Below are positions 8,622 to 17,467 of a stretch of 40,511 nt of DNA, in pieces; the first letter of the stretch is position 1; the number at the start of each line of letters is the position of its first letter. The stretch covers positions 1-40,511 of the forward strand of contig JBBPYR010000207.1 in NCBI GenBank assembly GCA_038199755.1, written 5' to 3'. Source of the stretch: JBBPYR01 sp038199755 (lineage in GTDB: Bacteria; Chloroflexota; Ktedonobacteria; Ktedonobacterales; Ktedonobacteraceae). The notes beneath the pieces are model-generated. The model saw only the letters and a program-made list of their open reading frames with translations, was not told the origin of the DNA and made no database searches. Position numbers and translations under genes: made by a program.

Positions 8622-11030
8622 TTAGCGCAACGCTTCGTCAGGGAGCATAATGCGTACACTCACCCCTTCGCCCGCCACACTCTTGACGGTCAGGCTTCCC
8701 CCCGCGATAGCCAGCAACGCGCTATGGGTCAGCAACCCTCCGCCCGTGCCTGTGGTAGTCTTGCTGGCCGAGAGCAAACCTACACCATCATCCGCGACAA
8801 TAATTTCCAGATGTGGATACAAGGTAGCCTTTACCGTCAGGCACAGGCGACGGTGTACATCTGTCCCACGCCCATGACGGGCCGCATTACGCAGTGCTTC
8901 CTGTACAGCGGCAAACGTGAGTTCAGCCAATGCGGGGGGCATCGCCTCGTCGATCTGCCGCACCATCTCATCGGAAACCAGCCACTCAACCTCGTCAAAG
9001 GCATGTTGGAAATCCTGCACAATCATCGTATGAATGGCATGCATCATGCCATCGCGTTCCAAGCGATGAGGTGCGCTTGTCGCAGGAGAACGCATCATGG
9101 CCGCAAGCCGACGGTGTGCATCAGTAATTCGCTCCACCGCCTCGTCAAGTGCGGGCAACGACGTCTGCTCTCTATTCTTCTCCCCCTCCACCACTGCCTC
9201 ATTCAGCATACTTGGGCGCAATGTTTCCAGGCGCAGCAGAGCCAGGTGCATCTCCGGCAGAATCTCATCATGTAACACGCGCCGATGTTGGGCTCCCAGT
9301 AGTTTGACATCCACAATTCGTCGGCGCAAGAGTGCCGCCACCGCTTGCATCGCCTCGTGGTCACGCAGCGTGTCCAGAATGCGCTGCCCACAGGCATGCG
9401 CGAGATCCATGTCCTCCTCAGTAAACATCGCCCCATCCTGCCGTGGCCCCAGATAGAGCGTCGCCACCAAACCAATCTCGCTATAGATCGGCAATATCCA
9501 ACAAATAATCGGCTGCCCCTGTAGCCGCATCCGTGTGAGCATGGGGGTGGCCCGCAACTGATATGCCTCCTCGACACCATCCCTCTTCTCAACACCATTC
9601 CTCTTGAGAGTAGACACAGGATTCATAGAAAACGCTTGCACCGCCATTTGCTCTTCACTATTGGGCCAGCGATAACTAAAATTACGCCTGACCGTTCCCG
9701 CCAGCACGACCAACTGAGCACATTGGACCTCTAACACATTCTTGCACAGGTGAAAGAACAGGTCCTCCATGCTACTTTCCGTTCTATCACGATCAGTGTT
9801 GAGCCAGTGACGTACATTCGTACTGCGCAAAAATGGCCCTAACAGCGCAATATAGCGATCATGCGCGGTATAACTGCTCCACGTAAACAAGGCATAGGCA
9901 CAGGTTGCTAACGCAGTAATGAACAGCAGACCACCTAGATCGCTTCTCGTGAACAAGACCAGCAACGCAATAAAAATGGCAACGGTGGTTGCGACAATAA
10001 CGATACCGCGCCATTGCTCGAAAAAGCCACGCCGTGCCAGTGGTCGCTCGATCAGAATACCGTGTCGCACAATGGAATAGCCCACCAGCAGAATAATTAG
10101 GGCAACAGAGCCAGTTGCAAAGATATCAAGCACCAGCAGATTAAACGGGATCACGCTCAATATAGGCAGCGGCGTCACACGAGCGACCGCTGAAGCGATA
10201 CGGTCCATTGTTAACCAGCGCACCATCGACCACACACCAAGGACGCCGAGGCTGGTTGTCAGGCCTACCATCAGCAGGGCCGCGACGAGGAGCCCCGGTT
10301 GTGCCAGATGCCAGGATAAAACAGGCTCCTCAAACCCTTTAACATCCTGTTTATCATCCCAAAATGCCTCCACAAAGCGTTGCGGGTGCGGCACATTTTG
10401 CTCGACCTTGCGGCGTATACTCACATACCAGAGCACACGCAAAAGTCGCCCGACCCGCGCAGGCGTAAACCAGGGACCAATGGCACAAAAGGTAACATAG
10501 CAAAGAAACAGCACTGGCAGCAACGTGAGCGGCGAAAACAGGCCAATGTGCAAATTACTGTCCACATCACTATCAGCCAATAAGCGCAACGTACCCGCGA
10601 AAGTATACGTTGCTCGGTTAAAGAGTAATAACACAAAAACGCTGCCACCCAACAAGCCACTTCCCACAAGCAAGAGTGGCCGCCGCCGCCGCCAACCAGC
10701 ATTGATAAGAGCCGCGTAATGCAGGCCGATTGTAAACCAGATGTAAGGTACAACGAGAGCAGGGAACCAGATCAGATGCCACAAAAAATCGGAAGAGATC
10801 AAGCCAGTTGACGACGAAGTTGGCCTATATACCAACAGTGCATGCAAGTAGAAAAAGAACGCAGAAAATCCCAGCCCGACGACACCCACACGAGCGATCA
10901 TGGTGCGCCTGTCACCATTCAGCCAGACGGTCACCGCCAGCCAAAGGAAGGCCACAAGATTAAAGATGGAAAGAGCCAGAGCGAGTGTTTGCAACACAGT
11001 CGCCGCTTCAAAAACAGCGCGAAAAGACAT
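8622..11030 (-). CDS. Membrane sensor histidine kinase, NarL-type partner
   Basis: A histidine kinase of about 802 residues. The N-terminal half holds around nine hydrophobic segments (near 13-36, 45-67, 82-108, 117-138, 163-185 and four more between about 245 and 390). A GAF-like stretch follows. The phosphorylation helix carries VLHDEILPEMH with the histidine near residue 587, of the HisKA_3 kind, and a HATPase_c domain closes the protein (EALRNAARHG, VADDGVGLL, and a glycine-rich lid). I prefer the ATG at 11030 over a TTG two codons earlier because of spacing from AAGG. It lies about 26 bases after the response regulator gene and is almost certainly its partner. Confidence 0.93.
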   Translation of the reverse strand: MSFRAVFEAATVLQTLALALSIFNLVAFLWLAVTVWLNGDRRTMIARVGVVGLGFSAFFFYLHALLVYRPTSSSTGLISSDFLWHLIWFPALVVPYIWFTIGLHYAALINAGWRRRRPLLLVGSGLLGGSVFVLLLFNRATYTFAGTLRLLADSDVDSNLHIGLFSPLTLLPVLFLCYVTFCAIGPWFTPARVGRLLRVLWYVSIRRKVEQNVPHPQRFVEAFWDDKQDVKGFEEPVLSWHLAQPGLLVAALLMVGLTTSLGVLGVWSMVRWLTMDRIASAVARVTPLPILSVIPFNLLVLDIFATGSVALIILLVGYSIVRHGILIERPLARRGFFEQWRGIVIVATTVAIFIALLVLFTRSDLGGLLFITALATCAYALFTWSSYTAHDRYIALLGPFLRSTNVRHWLNTDRDRTESSMEDLFFHLCKNVLEVQCAQLVVLAGTVRRNFSYRWPNSEEQMAVQAFSMNPVSTLKRNGVEKRDGVEEAYQLRATPMLTRMRLQGQPIICWILPIYSEIGLVATLYLGPRQDGAMFTEEDMDLAHACGQRILDTLRDHEAMQAVAALLRRRIVDVKLLGAQHRRVLHDEILPEMHLALLRLETLRPSMLNEAVVEGEKNREQTSLPALDEAVERITDAHRRLAAMMRSPATSAPHRLERDGMMHAIHTMIVQDFQHAFDEVEWLVSDEMVRQIDEAMPPALAELTFAAVQEALRNAARHGRGTDVHRRLCLTVKATLYPHLEIIVADDGVGLLSASKTTTGTGGGLLTHSALLAIAGGSLTVKSVAGEGVSVRIMLPDEALR

Positions 11031-11056
11031 AGCCAATAACCTTATGAACTCACCAT

Positions 11057-11824
11057 TTAATTTTCTTTATACAGCGGAACCCACTCACCGCGACGGTCCT
11101 GCACCAATGCTACACCATCCTCGTCCCAGATAATCATACGATTGAGCGTGAAGATCAGGGTAGCCCTGGCACGCGCAACTTTATCATCGACCGCGTTTTC
11201 GCTCAAGCCCCAGGAAGCGTAGATGCGCCCATTCGTGCGGCTCACAGCCCGTTTATCGTGTAAGTTCAAGCGAACCGCAATCTGCTCATTCGTCATGCCC
11301 TGCGCCATCAATTCTGCTACCCGCAGCTCATTCGGCTCTAACAGGGCACGCGGCGATTGTGCATCCAGTTCATGTACCTCCTGTACGCGGTCCTCGATCT
11401 CCGGGTCCACCAAGCTGCGCCCGTTGACGGCATCCTTGAGCAAAGGAATCAGCATACTCGGCAACAGGTAATTACTTTTACGCACATACGCATAATGCGT
11501 TAAGATACCCGAAGCCCGAAACTCGCGATAATATTCGTCATCATCCTGAATAGAATAAAAAACGACGGGCATACGTGGTCGCTCACGACGAATGGCAACG
11601 GCAGCTCCCACACCACTAATCGCACTGCGCCCAACCTGCGCATCCTGCAACTGCACATCCATCAAGATGACATCCATATCCAGCTCCAACGCCCGCGCCA
11701 CCGCCTCTCGCCCGGTCGCCGCCTCACCAACCACCTGCACCACCCCCGTCGCCTCCAACCCCTCATGCAGAGCCTTGCGCAACGAACCATGGTCATCAAC
11801 AATCAGTAATTTTAGCTTTGCCAT
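11057..11824 (-). CDS. NarL/FixJ-type response regulator
   Basis: A two-component regulator of 255 residues. The receiver domain (about 1-130) has the acidic pair Asp10-Asp11 and the phosphoacceptor Asp56 in VILMDVQL. The C-terminal LuxR-like helix-turn-helix (about 165-230) reads LRVAELMAQGMTNEQIAVRL, but its recognition helix has DKRAVSRTNGRIYASWG, somewhat diverged from the usual form. It is followed by the membrane histidine kinase in the same operon. An unusually long inter-domain segment after the receiver (about 95-160) may affect dimerisation. An extended -10 lies about 50 bases upstream. Confidence 0.92.
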   Translation of the reverse strand: MAKLKLLIVDDHGSLRKALHEGLEATGVVQVVGEAATGREAVARALELDMDVILMDVQLQDAQVGRSAISGVGAAVAIRRERPRMPVVFYSIQDDDEYYREFRASGILTHYAYVRKSNYLLPSMLIPLLKDAVNGRSLVDPEIEDRVQEVHELDAQSPRALLEPNELRVAELMAQGMTNEQIAVRLNLHDKRAVSRTNGRIYASWGLSENAVDDKVARARATLIFTLNRMIIWDEDGVALVQDRRGEWVPLYKEN

Positions 11825-11869
11825 CCGTTTTCCCTGCTCCCATAACGCCTAGCGAAAATCTCCCTCCGT

Positions 11870-11878
11870 AGTATACCA
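11870..11878 (-). promoter_or_regulatory. Extended -10 element upstream of the response regulator
   Basis: The minus strand reads TGGTATACT, an extended -10 close to consensus, about 45 bases from the start codon. No clear -35 box is present. Confidence 0.4.
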
Positions 11879-11890
11879 ACTTTCTGTAAG

Positions 11891-11956
11891 TTTATATAGG
11901 CCTCGCAGACACTCAAAAGAGCACACGAAAACGCTTCGTTGCGAGGCCTATATAAA
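11891..11956. repeat. 17-bp perfect inverted repeat with 32-base loop
   Basis: TTTATATAGGCCTCGCA at 11891-11907 pairs perfectly with 11940-11956. The right arm ends two bases from the stop codon of the SGNH hydrolase gene, so the hairpin could act as its terminator, but there is no T-run. It could also be another mobile palindrome. Confidence 0.75.
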
Positions 11957-11957
11957 G

Positions 11958-12803
11958 TCAATACCCAGCGGCATGCTCGAAGGCCTGGGCTATCACGCCA
12001 TAGCCTTTGTTCCTGCTATGAATATTCTGGAATGCGCTACACATCCAGGTATAGGTGCAGAGGTTAGTGTTCGGCGTCGCGGCACCGCCAAAGGCTGAGA
12101 ACACGTCAACAATCGTGCCATAGCCCCTCACATCGTTAGTAAGATGCTGATTGAGTTGCTGCACATACGCCACAGTCTTAGGACACATATTCTGATATGG
12201 GTCATAATAGTTCATCAGCAACAGGTCGCCCGTCACTTTCCCATTCACAATCAAGGCCGTGTGCAAGCGCGGCAAAATCGTCTGTGTCAGGTTCGTATCA
12301 AGCGTCGCCAGATCCGTTGCATACTTCGTGGTGTTGACGATGCAACTCTTAGCGTCGATATCCGACAACACATCATCGGCCCCGATATCAAGCGTTACCG
12401 GACTCACCTGGCCCGCAAATAGGTTGAGATAGCTGACTGCGGCATCCAACTGCGCTCCAAAATAAGGAAACTTCCGTAAGAAGGCATCGGGACAGTTACC
12501 ATTGATGAACGTCGCGCTCGTCTCCGCTGGACAGCCCATGTTCGCTAAAGCTTTGACACCTTTGCCCTGCACATTACTATAGAAATCATCAACATAGCCG
12601 TGGTTGAAGACAAGGTTGGGCTGATAGCCAAAGGCCAGCGAATCACCAAGCGCGAGATAGTATTTCTTGGGTCCAAGCAGTGCAGCGGCATGGGGTGAGG
12701 CGATAACAGCGGGTGCAACGATCAGTAAGAGCAGGGATGCGAAAAGAAGCGAAGAGGCAAAACGACGCGAGAAACGGAACGTTACTACAGCATGTTCACG
12801 CAT
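11958..12803 (-). CDS. Secreted SGNH/GDSL-family hydrolase
   Basis: An exported esterase or lipase-like hydrolase of 281 residues. A typical signal peptide covers residues 1 to about 36 (basic start, hydrophobic core, APAVIAS). Block I is YLALGDSLAFG with catalytic Ser55. Block III is DIGADDVL, where the usual GxND asparagine is replaced, and the C-terminal catalytic histidine is His262 in NIHSRNKGYG, with Asn at the position where the triad aspartate is often seen. GGAGG precedes the ATG. The protein has several cysteines, which suits an exported, disulfide-bonded enzyme. Substrate unknown; members cleave acyl esters of lipids or polysaccharides. Transcribed alone. Confidence 0.88.
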   Translation of the reverse strand: MREHAVVTFRFSRRFASSLLFASLLLLIVAPAVIASPHAAALLGPKKYYLALGDSLAFGYQPNLVFNHGYVDDFYSNVQGKGVKALANMGCPAETSATFINGNCPDAFLRKFPYFGAQLDAAVSYLNLFAGQVSPVTLDIGADDVLSDIDAKSCIVNTTKYATDLATLDTNLTQTILPRLHTALIVNGKVTGDLLLMNYYDPYQNMCPKTVAYVQQLNQHLTNDVRGYGTIVDVFSAFGGAATPNTNLCTYTWMCSAFQNIHSRNKGYGVIAQAFEHAAGY

Positions 12804-13020
12804 GAACGGCCCTCCTGTTGTTTGGACATCACTATCCTAACGTAAATACAAGATTTCCCTATAGAAGTAGTAGAAAAGAAGAGGTCGCTTGGTGTAATTA
12901 TACCTGTAGAACAGCTATAATACAAGGGTTTTGGCTTGTTTGCGCGTAAGCATCGCCATGACGAGCGCAAGGCAGGGCAGGGCTGTTGCAAGATCGGAAA
13001 CATGTGGCGTGACCATTCCA

Positions 13021-13035
13021 TAGGGACCAGCTTGA
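13021..13035 (+). repeat. Solitary half of the GTAGGGACCAGCTTGA palindrome
   Basis: TAGGGACCAGCTTGA matches the end of the complete element at 27591-27677 and is the inverse of 15021-15035. No second arm is found nearby. Confidence 0.7.
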
Positions 13036-13060
13036 CATTCCCCCGCTTCTCTCCTATCAT
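13032..13060 (+). promoter_or_regulatory. Candidate promoter of the APH-HAD operon
   Basis: TTGACA at 13032-13037, a 17-base spacer and TATCAT at 13055-13060 form a near-consensus promoter about 90 bases before the kinase-like gene. Four of the six bases of the -35 box belong to the repeat half at 13021-13035. Confidence 0.6.
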
Positions 13061-13151
13061 AAAGGATATTAAATTAACATTCCGTTAATATATACTTAAC
13101 TTATCTATACTAAGATCCTCCGCTAAAAAGCGAGCATGGGAGTCAAGCAGC

Positions 13152-14168
13152 ATGTCAAAGCAGTATGTAGGACACTTGCCTACGCACGATCCACTCCATC
13201 ACTACTTACAATATGAGATCTTGCCGCAGATAGGGCTGCATGATCATCGCGCTAAATTTCGCGTCTTTCGCATGGGTGGCAGCAACGAAGTATACCTGTA
13301 TGAAGAGAAGTATAGTAATGTGCAGGTGGTAGGAAAGTTCTTTGCCGCCAATGGAGATGATGGCTCCCGTCTACAAGAAAAATATCAGCGCATGGAACAG
13401 GAATTTCACAATCTCCACCTGATGCGCGGCTATGGGCTGGTCGGATATCCCCATGACGTTGTACGTCCGCTTGGCTACAATGGCTGGTTGAACAGCCTGT
13501 TAGTCGAGGAGTTTCGTGGCGGGCAGTCGCTGAGCAGTGTCATCACTGATGCTATTCGTTCGCGCCAGCCCGAAATGCTCTACAACAAGCTCACCGCTCT
13601 GGCCTATTTTCTGGCCACCTTTCATAATCGCACGGCGAACGGCTATGGCGTGAATTTTCATGAAGATTGCGCCTACCTCGACCGCCTCGTGCGCAAGCTC
13701 TCCAAACAACACGCTATTTCCTGGGATGATGTTCAGGAGTTCTCCTGGCTACGTGACCGCTGGCGCGAACAGCCACGGATGTGGGAAGATCAACAAGTAC
13801 TCGTTCACGGTGATGCCACCCCCTCCAACTTCCTCTTTGCGCAAGGATTGAGCGTCATTGGCATCGATCTGGAAAGAATGAAACGGGCTGATCGTGTCTT
13901 TGATATCGGGCGTATCACCGGAGAACTCCAGCACTTTTTCTTGCAAATCACGGGCAACAAATATGCCGCCGAACCGTTTATCGGTCACTTCCTGTGGGAA
14001 TATGCCTGCCACTTCCCCGACCGAGACAGCGCATTTCGTTCTATCAGCGGACGTTTGCCATTCCAGATGGCCCTGACGCTCCTGCGCATCTCGCGTAACT
14101 CCTGGGTGAGTCCTGACCATCGGCGGCGGCTCATCGAGGAAGCAAAACTCACCTTAAGGACGTTTTGA
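13152..14168 (+). CDS. APH/choline-kinase-like phosphotransferase
   Basis: A protein of 338 residues with the fold of aminoglycoside phosphotransferases and choline kinases. The catalytic loop is VHGDATPSNF with HGD at 219-221, and the metal-binding aspartate is Asp239 in GIDLE. The N-terminal lobe has a lysine in VVGKFF (residue 62) in place of the ATP-binding lysine. Such enzymes phosphorylate small molecules such as sugars, amino alcohols or antibiotics; the substrate cannot be read from the sequence. Its TGA overlaps the ATG of the following HAD phosphatase, so the two are translationally coupled and may act on the same compound. Confidence 0.85.
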   Translation: MSKQYVGHLPTHDPLHHYLQYEILPQIGLHDHRAKFRVFRMGGSNEVYLYEEKYSNVQVVGKFFAANGDDGSRLQEKYQRMEQEFHNLHLMRGYGLVGYPHDVVRPLGYNGWLNSLLVEEFRGGQSLSSVITDAIRSRQPEMLYNKLTALAYFLATFHNRTANGYGVNFHEDCAYLDRLVRKLSKQHAISWDDVQEFSWLRDRWREQPRMWEDQQVLVHGDATPSNFLFAQGLSVIGIDLERMKRADRVFDIGRITGELQHFFLQITGNKYAAEPFIGHFLWEYACHFPDRDSAFRSISGRLPFQMALTLLRISRNSWVSPDHRRRLIEEAKLTLRTF

Positions 14169-14914
14169 TGGATATTCGTGCCCTACTCTTTGATGTAAAC
14201 GGAACGCTCATTGATATTGAGACCGATGAGGGATTAGAGGAGATTTACCGCGCCATCGCGCATTTTCTGGCCTATCAGGGTATTTACTTGCACCGCTGGG
14301 AGGTACGCGACCTCTATTTTCAGATCATGCAGCAGCAACGTGCGGCAAGTGCAGAGACATTCGTGGAGTGGGATGCCGTTGCGGTCTGGCGTGAGTTGCT
14401 CGACAGCAAGGAGAGCGATTATACCCGCTCTCTGCCCGCAGAAAAACGAGCGCAACTTCCGCTGTTTCTGGCGGAACTCCACCGAGGCATTGCGCGCAAG
14501 CGACTTCGTCCCTTTCCCCAGGTGCAACAGACGCTCGACCAACTACGCTCACACTATCGCATGGCCATCGTTTCCGACGCCCAGAGTGCCTATGCGATAC
14601 CCGAATTGCGCTCTGCTGGGCTGCGAGATTACTTCGACCCCATTATCGTTTCCGGCGATTACGGCTATCGTAAGCCAGATGCCCGCCTCTTTCAGAAGGC
14701 ACTCGATGCCTTGCACCTGCAAGCGAACCAAGCCCTCTTTATCGGCAACGACTTCTACCACGACATCTTCGGCGCGCAGCAGGTGGGCATGAAAGCCATT
14801 TTCGTTTCTTACAATCAATGGTATACGTCTCATCAGACCATCACGCCCGATTACATCATGGCCCGTTTTGACGAGTTACCGCAGGCGATCAACCACTTCA
14901 TAACGCTCGGCTAA
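14168..14914 (+). CDS. HAD-superfamily hydrolase
   Basis: A haloacid-dehalogenase-like hydrolase of 248 residues. Motif I is LLFDVNGTL: the nucleophile is Asp9, but the usual second acid is Asn11, which occurs in some family members and can lower phosphatase activity. Motif II is IVSDA, motif III lysine is in YRKPDARLF, and motif IV is FIGNDFYHDIFGA. A helical cap lies between motifs I and II. The start ATG overlaps the stop of the upstream kinase-like gene (TGATG); a TTG one codon earlier is possible. The product is probably a small-molecule phosphatase working with that kinase. Confidence 0.88.
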   Translation: MDIRALLFDVNGTLIDIETDEGLEEIYRAIAHFLAYQGIYLHRWEVRDLYFQIMQQQRAASAETFVEWDAVAVWRELLDSKESDYTRSLPAEKRAQLPLFLAELHRGIARKRLRPFPQVQQTLDQLRSHYRMAIVSDAQSAYAIPELRSAGLRDYFDPIIVSGDYGYRKPDARLFQKALDALHLQANQALFIGNDFYHDIFGAQQVGMKAIFVSYNQWYTSHQTITPDYIMARFDELPQAINHFITLG

Positions 14915-15021
14915 TTGGTGCATCCGCTAAGAAAATAGGTATCTGTCGGGGCAGATTTGCCCTGATCTGAGGACAAACAAGGCAGGATGTGCATCCCTAC
15001 TGACTTAGCGGATGCACCAAT
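14914..15021. repeat. 18-bp perfect inverted repeat flanking a 72-base core
   Basis: Arms at 14914-14931 and 15004-15021 (core TTGGTGCATCCGCTAAG) match perfectly. The element begins right after the HAD stop codon. Inside it, GATGTGCATCCCTAC (14986-15000) repeats part of the arm and ends with the CCCTAC terminus seen in other elements. At 15021-15035 it abuts an inverted half copy (TAAGCTGGTCCCTAC) of the 27591-27677 element. Confidence 0.85.
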
Positions 15022-15072
15022 AAGCTGGTCCCTACGAAATTTGCAACAGCCTTGTACCAGACACTATGACAT

Positions 15073-15100
15073 TTGCCGCTCTAGCATCATGTGATATATT
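15073..15100 (+). promoter_or_regulatory. Candidate promoter of the GH57 operon
   Basis: TTGCCG at 15073-15078, a 16-base spacer and TATATT at 15095-15100. If used, the palindrome at 15122-15216 would be transcribed in the leader of the GH57 gene. Confidence 0.35.
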
Positions 15101-15121
15101 GGTTACAAACCATACAATCTA

Positions 15122-15216
15122 TAGGGACGTCCCTCGTGGGCACCCCACGAGCGAAGCAATGTACTGTTCACCTGTCCTTAAACGGGCTCGCTGGATGCCC
15201 ACAAGGGGCATCCCTA
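15122..15216. repeat. Imperfect palindromic element in the GH57 leader
   Basis: Ends at 15122-15145 and 15193-15216 are inverted repeats matching at 20 of 24 positions; all four differences are C/T transitions. The arms contain a CCCTTGTGGGCA-like core related to the inner palindrome at 3332-3367. Confidence 0.75.
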
Positions 15217-15244
15217 CTAATTTATTTTTACAGGGTGGTAATAT

Positions 15245-17440
15245 ATGACAACAGGGCGCACAAGTAGCATCCATTTGGGATTATTGCTACACAACCACCA
15301 GCCGGTGGGCAACTTCCCCTGGGTTTTCCAGCAGGTATATGAAGAGGCCTATCTTCCCATGATAGAGGCGTTAGAACGGCACCCCAGCGTGCGTCTCTCG
15401 CTTCACTATACCGGTTCATTGCTTGACTGGATGGAGGAAGCACACCCAACCTTTCTGCATCGTGTCGCGGCCCTCGTCAGAAGAGGACAAGTCGAGATGG
15501 TAGGGGGTGGCTATTATGAACCTATTCTCCCCTCCATACCCGACGCCGACAAGTTAGCGCAGATTCGTCGCCTCAGTGAGCGGGTCGAGCGCGACTTCGA
15601 GACAAAACCAACGGGCATGTGGATCGCAGAGCGCGTGTGGGAGCCAGGCTTGCCGCGCTTCCTGCGTGAGGCTGGCATAGAGTGGACCATCCTCGATGAC
15701 GTCCATTTTAAGAATGTGGGCCTAGAAGATAGCGACCTCTACGGCTATTATGCGACCGAGGATCAGAGCAGTGCCTTGAAAGTCTATGCCACCAGCAAAG
15801 CCTTGCGCTACACCGTTCCCTGGCGACCCGTGCATGAGACCATTGAAACCCTGCGCTCACTCGCAACAGTGGAGGGCAATCGCATTTTGGTGATGGGTGA
15901 TGATGGCGAGAAATTCGGGAGCTGGCCCGAAACAGGCCCCTACTGCTGGGGACCTCCTGGCCAAAACGGTTGGGTCGAAGCATTTTTCACCGCCCTCGAA
16001 CAGAACAGCGAGTGGCTACACACCACACCACTGGGCGAATACGCCCGTCAATATCCAGCTCTCGGACGTGTCTATATCCCCACCTCTTCCTACATCGAAA
16101 TGACCGAGTGGGCATTGCCCCCGAAAAAATCGTTACTATTCGGCAAAACCCTGCACAAGTTAGAGGATGAAAAACAAGACACCATCTTACAATTCATGCG
16201 CGGTGGCTTCTGGCGTAACTTCCTGGTGCGCTACCCAGAAATCAACAATCAGCACAAGAAGATGCTCCGTGTCCATGAGAATGTCTATAAGGCAGGGGCA
16301 AACCTGGAGGCAGGCGTCGTGCATTTGTGGAAGGCCCAGGCCAACGATACCTACTGGCACGGCCTCTTCGGTGGCATCTACATGGGCCATGTGCGCTCCG
16401 CCATCTATCATCACCTGATTAAGGCAGAGACCGCCGCCGACAAGAAGCTGCATGGAGCAGGCCACTGGCAACGCTTCGAGTTTACCGACTTTGACCGCGA
16501 CAGCCAAAACGAGTTAATTGTAGAGAGCGATCAACAAAATCTCTACATCGACCCACAGCGCGGTGGCACACTCTTTGAATGGGACATCCGACGCAGCGCA
16601 CACAACCTGCTCAGTGCCATGACGCGCCGCGAGGAAAGCTACCACCAAACCCTGCGCGAACACGAGCAGGAACGCCGCCGCAAGTCCTCCAACACCTCCT
16701 ATCAGCACGATGAGGCCAGCACAGGAGGTGAGCCGGTATCGCCGCACAGTGCCATCCGCACCAAGGAACCCGATCTCGATCAATTTCTCGTCATTGATCA
16801 CTACCGCCGCAACAGCCTTATCGATCATTTTCTGCCGCCAGGTTTGTCACTGAGCAACTTTGCCCAGGAACGCTATGAAGAGCAAGGCAACTTCGTCGAA
16901 CAACCCTATGAGACGCAAGCTGAACAACATCCCGACGGCATCACGATTACGATGATGCGCGAAGGTCAGGTCAAACGCCCCGGAGCCATGAGTCCCATGC
17001 CCATTTGCCTCACCAAAACGCTCTTTGTTCCTGTCGGTGAAGAGAAATTGCTCGTGCGTTACGCTATCGAGAACAGAGGACAATCGCGCTTGCAAACAAC
17101 CTTCGCCACCGAGTGGAACATTCACCTGCTCGGCGGCGGCAACAACGATCAGGCCTATTATCGTGTCGCGAATGCGACGTTAGACAATGGCTATTTCGAC
17201 AGCACAGGCGAGGTACCCGACGTTAGCGAGCTGCACATTGGCAACAAATGGATACAGCAAGACATGGGCTTCAGTGTGAGCAAGCCCGCGACCCTGTGGC
17301 GTTTCTCTATCGAGACCGTCACCGGCTCAGAGGCGGGTTTCGAGCGCAACCATCAGGGCAGCAGCCTGACCTTGCTCTGGCCTCTCGTGCTCGATGCGGG
17401 CCAAATCTGGACCGTTGAGCTTGTATGTGAGGGGCAATAA
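15245..17440 (+). CDS. GH57 alpha-amylase / 4-alpha-glucanotransferase
   Basis: A glycoside hydrolase family 57 enzyme of 731 residues that cleaves or transfers alpha-1,4-glucan chains, probably in glycogen metabolism. The five GH57 regions are visible: HNHQP (residues 16-20), GGGYYEP (87-93), MWIAERVWEP with the nucleophile Glu129, MGDDGEKFG near 217-225 with the acid/base aspartate, and NDTYWHGLFGGIY at about residue 375. The (beta/alpha)7 barrel is followed by DUF1925- and DUF1926-like beta domains, as in the Thermococcus glucanotransferase of about 660 residues. A charged insert (about 465-500) adds length. No signal peptide, so it is cytoplasmic. The amidotransferase gene follows after 27 bases. 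Confidence 0.93.
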   Translation: MTTGRTSSIHLGLLLHNHQPVGNFPWVFQQVYEEAYLPMIEALERHPSVRLSLHYTGSLLDWMEEAHPTFLHRVAALVRRGQVEMVGGGYYEPILPSIPDADKLAQIRRLSERVERDFETKPTGMWIAERVWEPGLPRFLREAGIEWTILDDVHFKNVGLEDSDLYGYYATEDQSSALKVYATSKALRYTVPWRPVHETIETLRSLATVEGNRILVMGDDGEKFGSWPETGPYCWGPPGQNGWVEAFFTALEQNSEWLHTTPLGEYARQYPALGRVYIPTSSYIEMTEWALPPKKSLLFGKTLHKLEDEKQDTILQFMRGGFWRNFLVRYPEINNQHKKMLRVHENVYKAGANLEAGVVHLWKAQANDTYWHGLFGGIYMGHVRSAIYHHLIKAETAADKKLHGAGHWQRFEFTDFDRDSQNELIVESDQQNLYIDPQRGGTLFEWDIRRSAHNLLSAMTRREESYHQTLREHEQERRRKSSNTSYQHDEASTGGEPVSPHSAIRTKEPDLDQFLVIDHYRRNSLIDHFLPPGLSLSNFAQERYEEQGNFVEQPYETQAEQHPDGITITMMREGQVKRPGAMSPMPICLTKTLFVPVGEEKLLVRYAIENRGQSRLQTTFATEWNIHLLGGGNNDQAYYRVANATLDNGYFDSTGEVPDVSELHIGNKWIQQDMGFSVSKPATLWRFSIETVTGSEAGFERNHQGSSLTLLWPLVLDAGQIWTVELVCEGQ

Positions 17441-17467
17441 CACCATAGAGGAAAGGAACAACGACCA

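Larger units (their letters stand above)
12804..13151. other. Divergent intergenic region with a half repeat and a promoter
   Basis: This gap between two divergent genes holds no supported coding region. Its visible content is a solitary half of a palindromic repeat (13021-13035), a promoter that overlaps it (13032-13060) and a short inverted repeat, ATTAAC then GTTAAT, at 13073-13089 just downstream of that promoter, which is a possible operator. The last 100 bases are AT-rich. Confidence 0.6.
14915..15244. other. Repeat-filled gap before the GH57 gene
   Basis: No coding region is supported here. The gap holds the 18-bp inverted repeat (14914-15021), a half repeat (15021-15035), a candidate promoter (15073-15100) and a second palindrome (15122-15216) that would lie in the GH57 leader. 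Confidence 0.65.
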
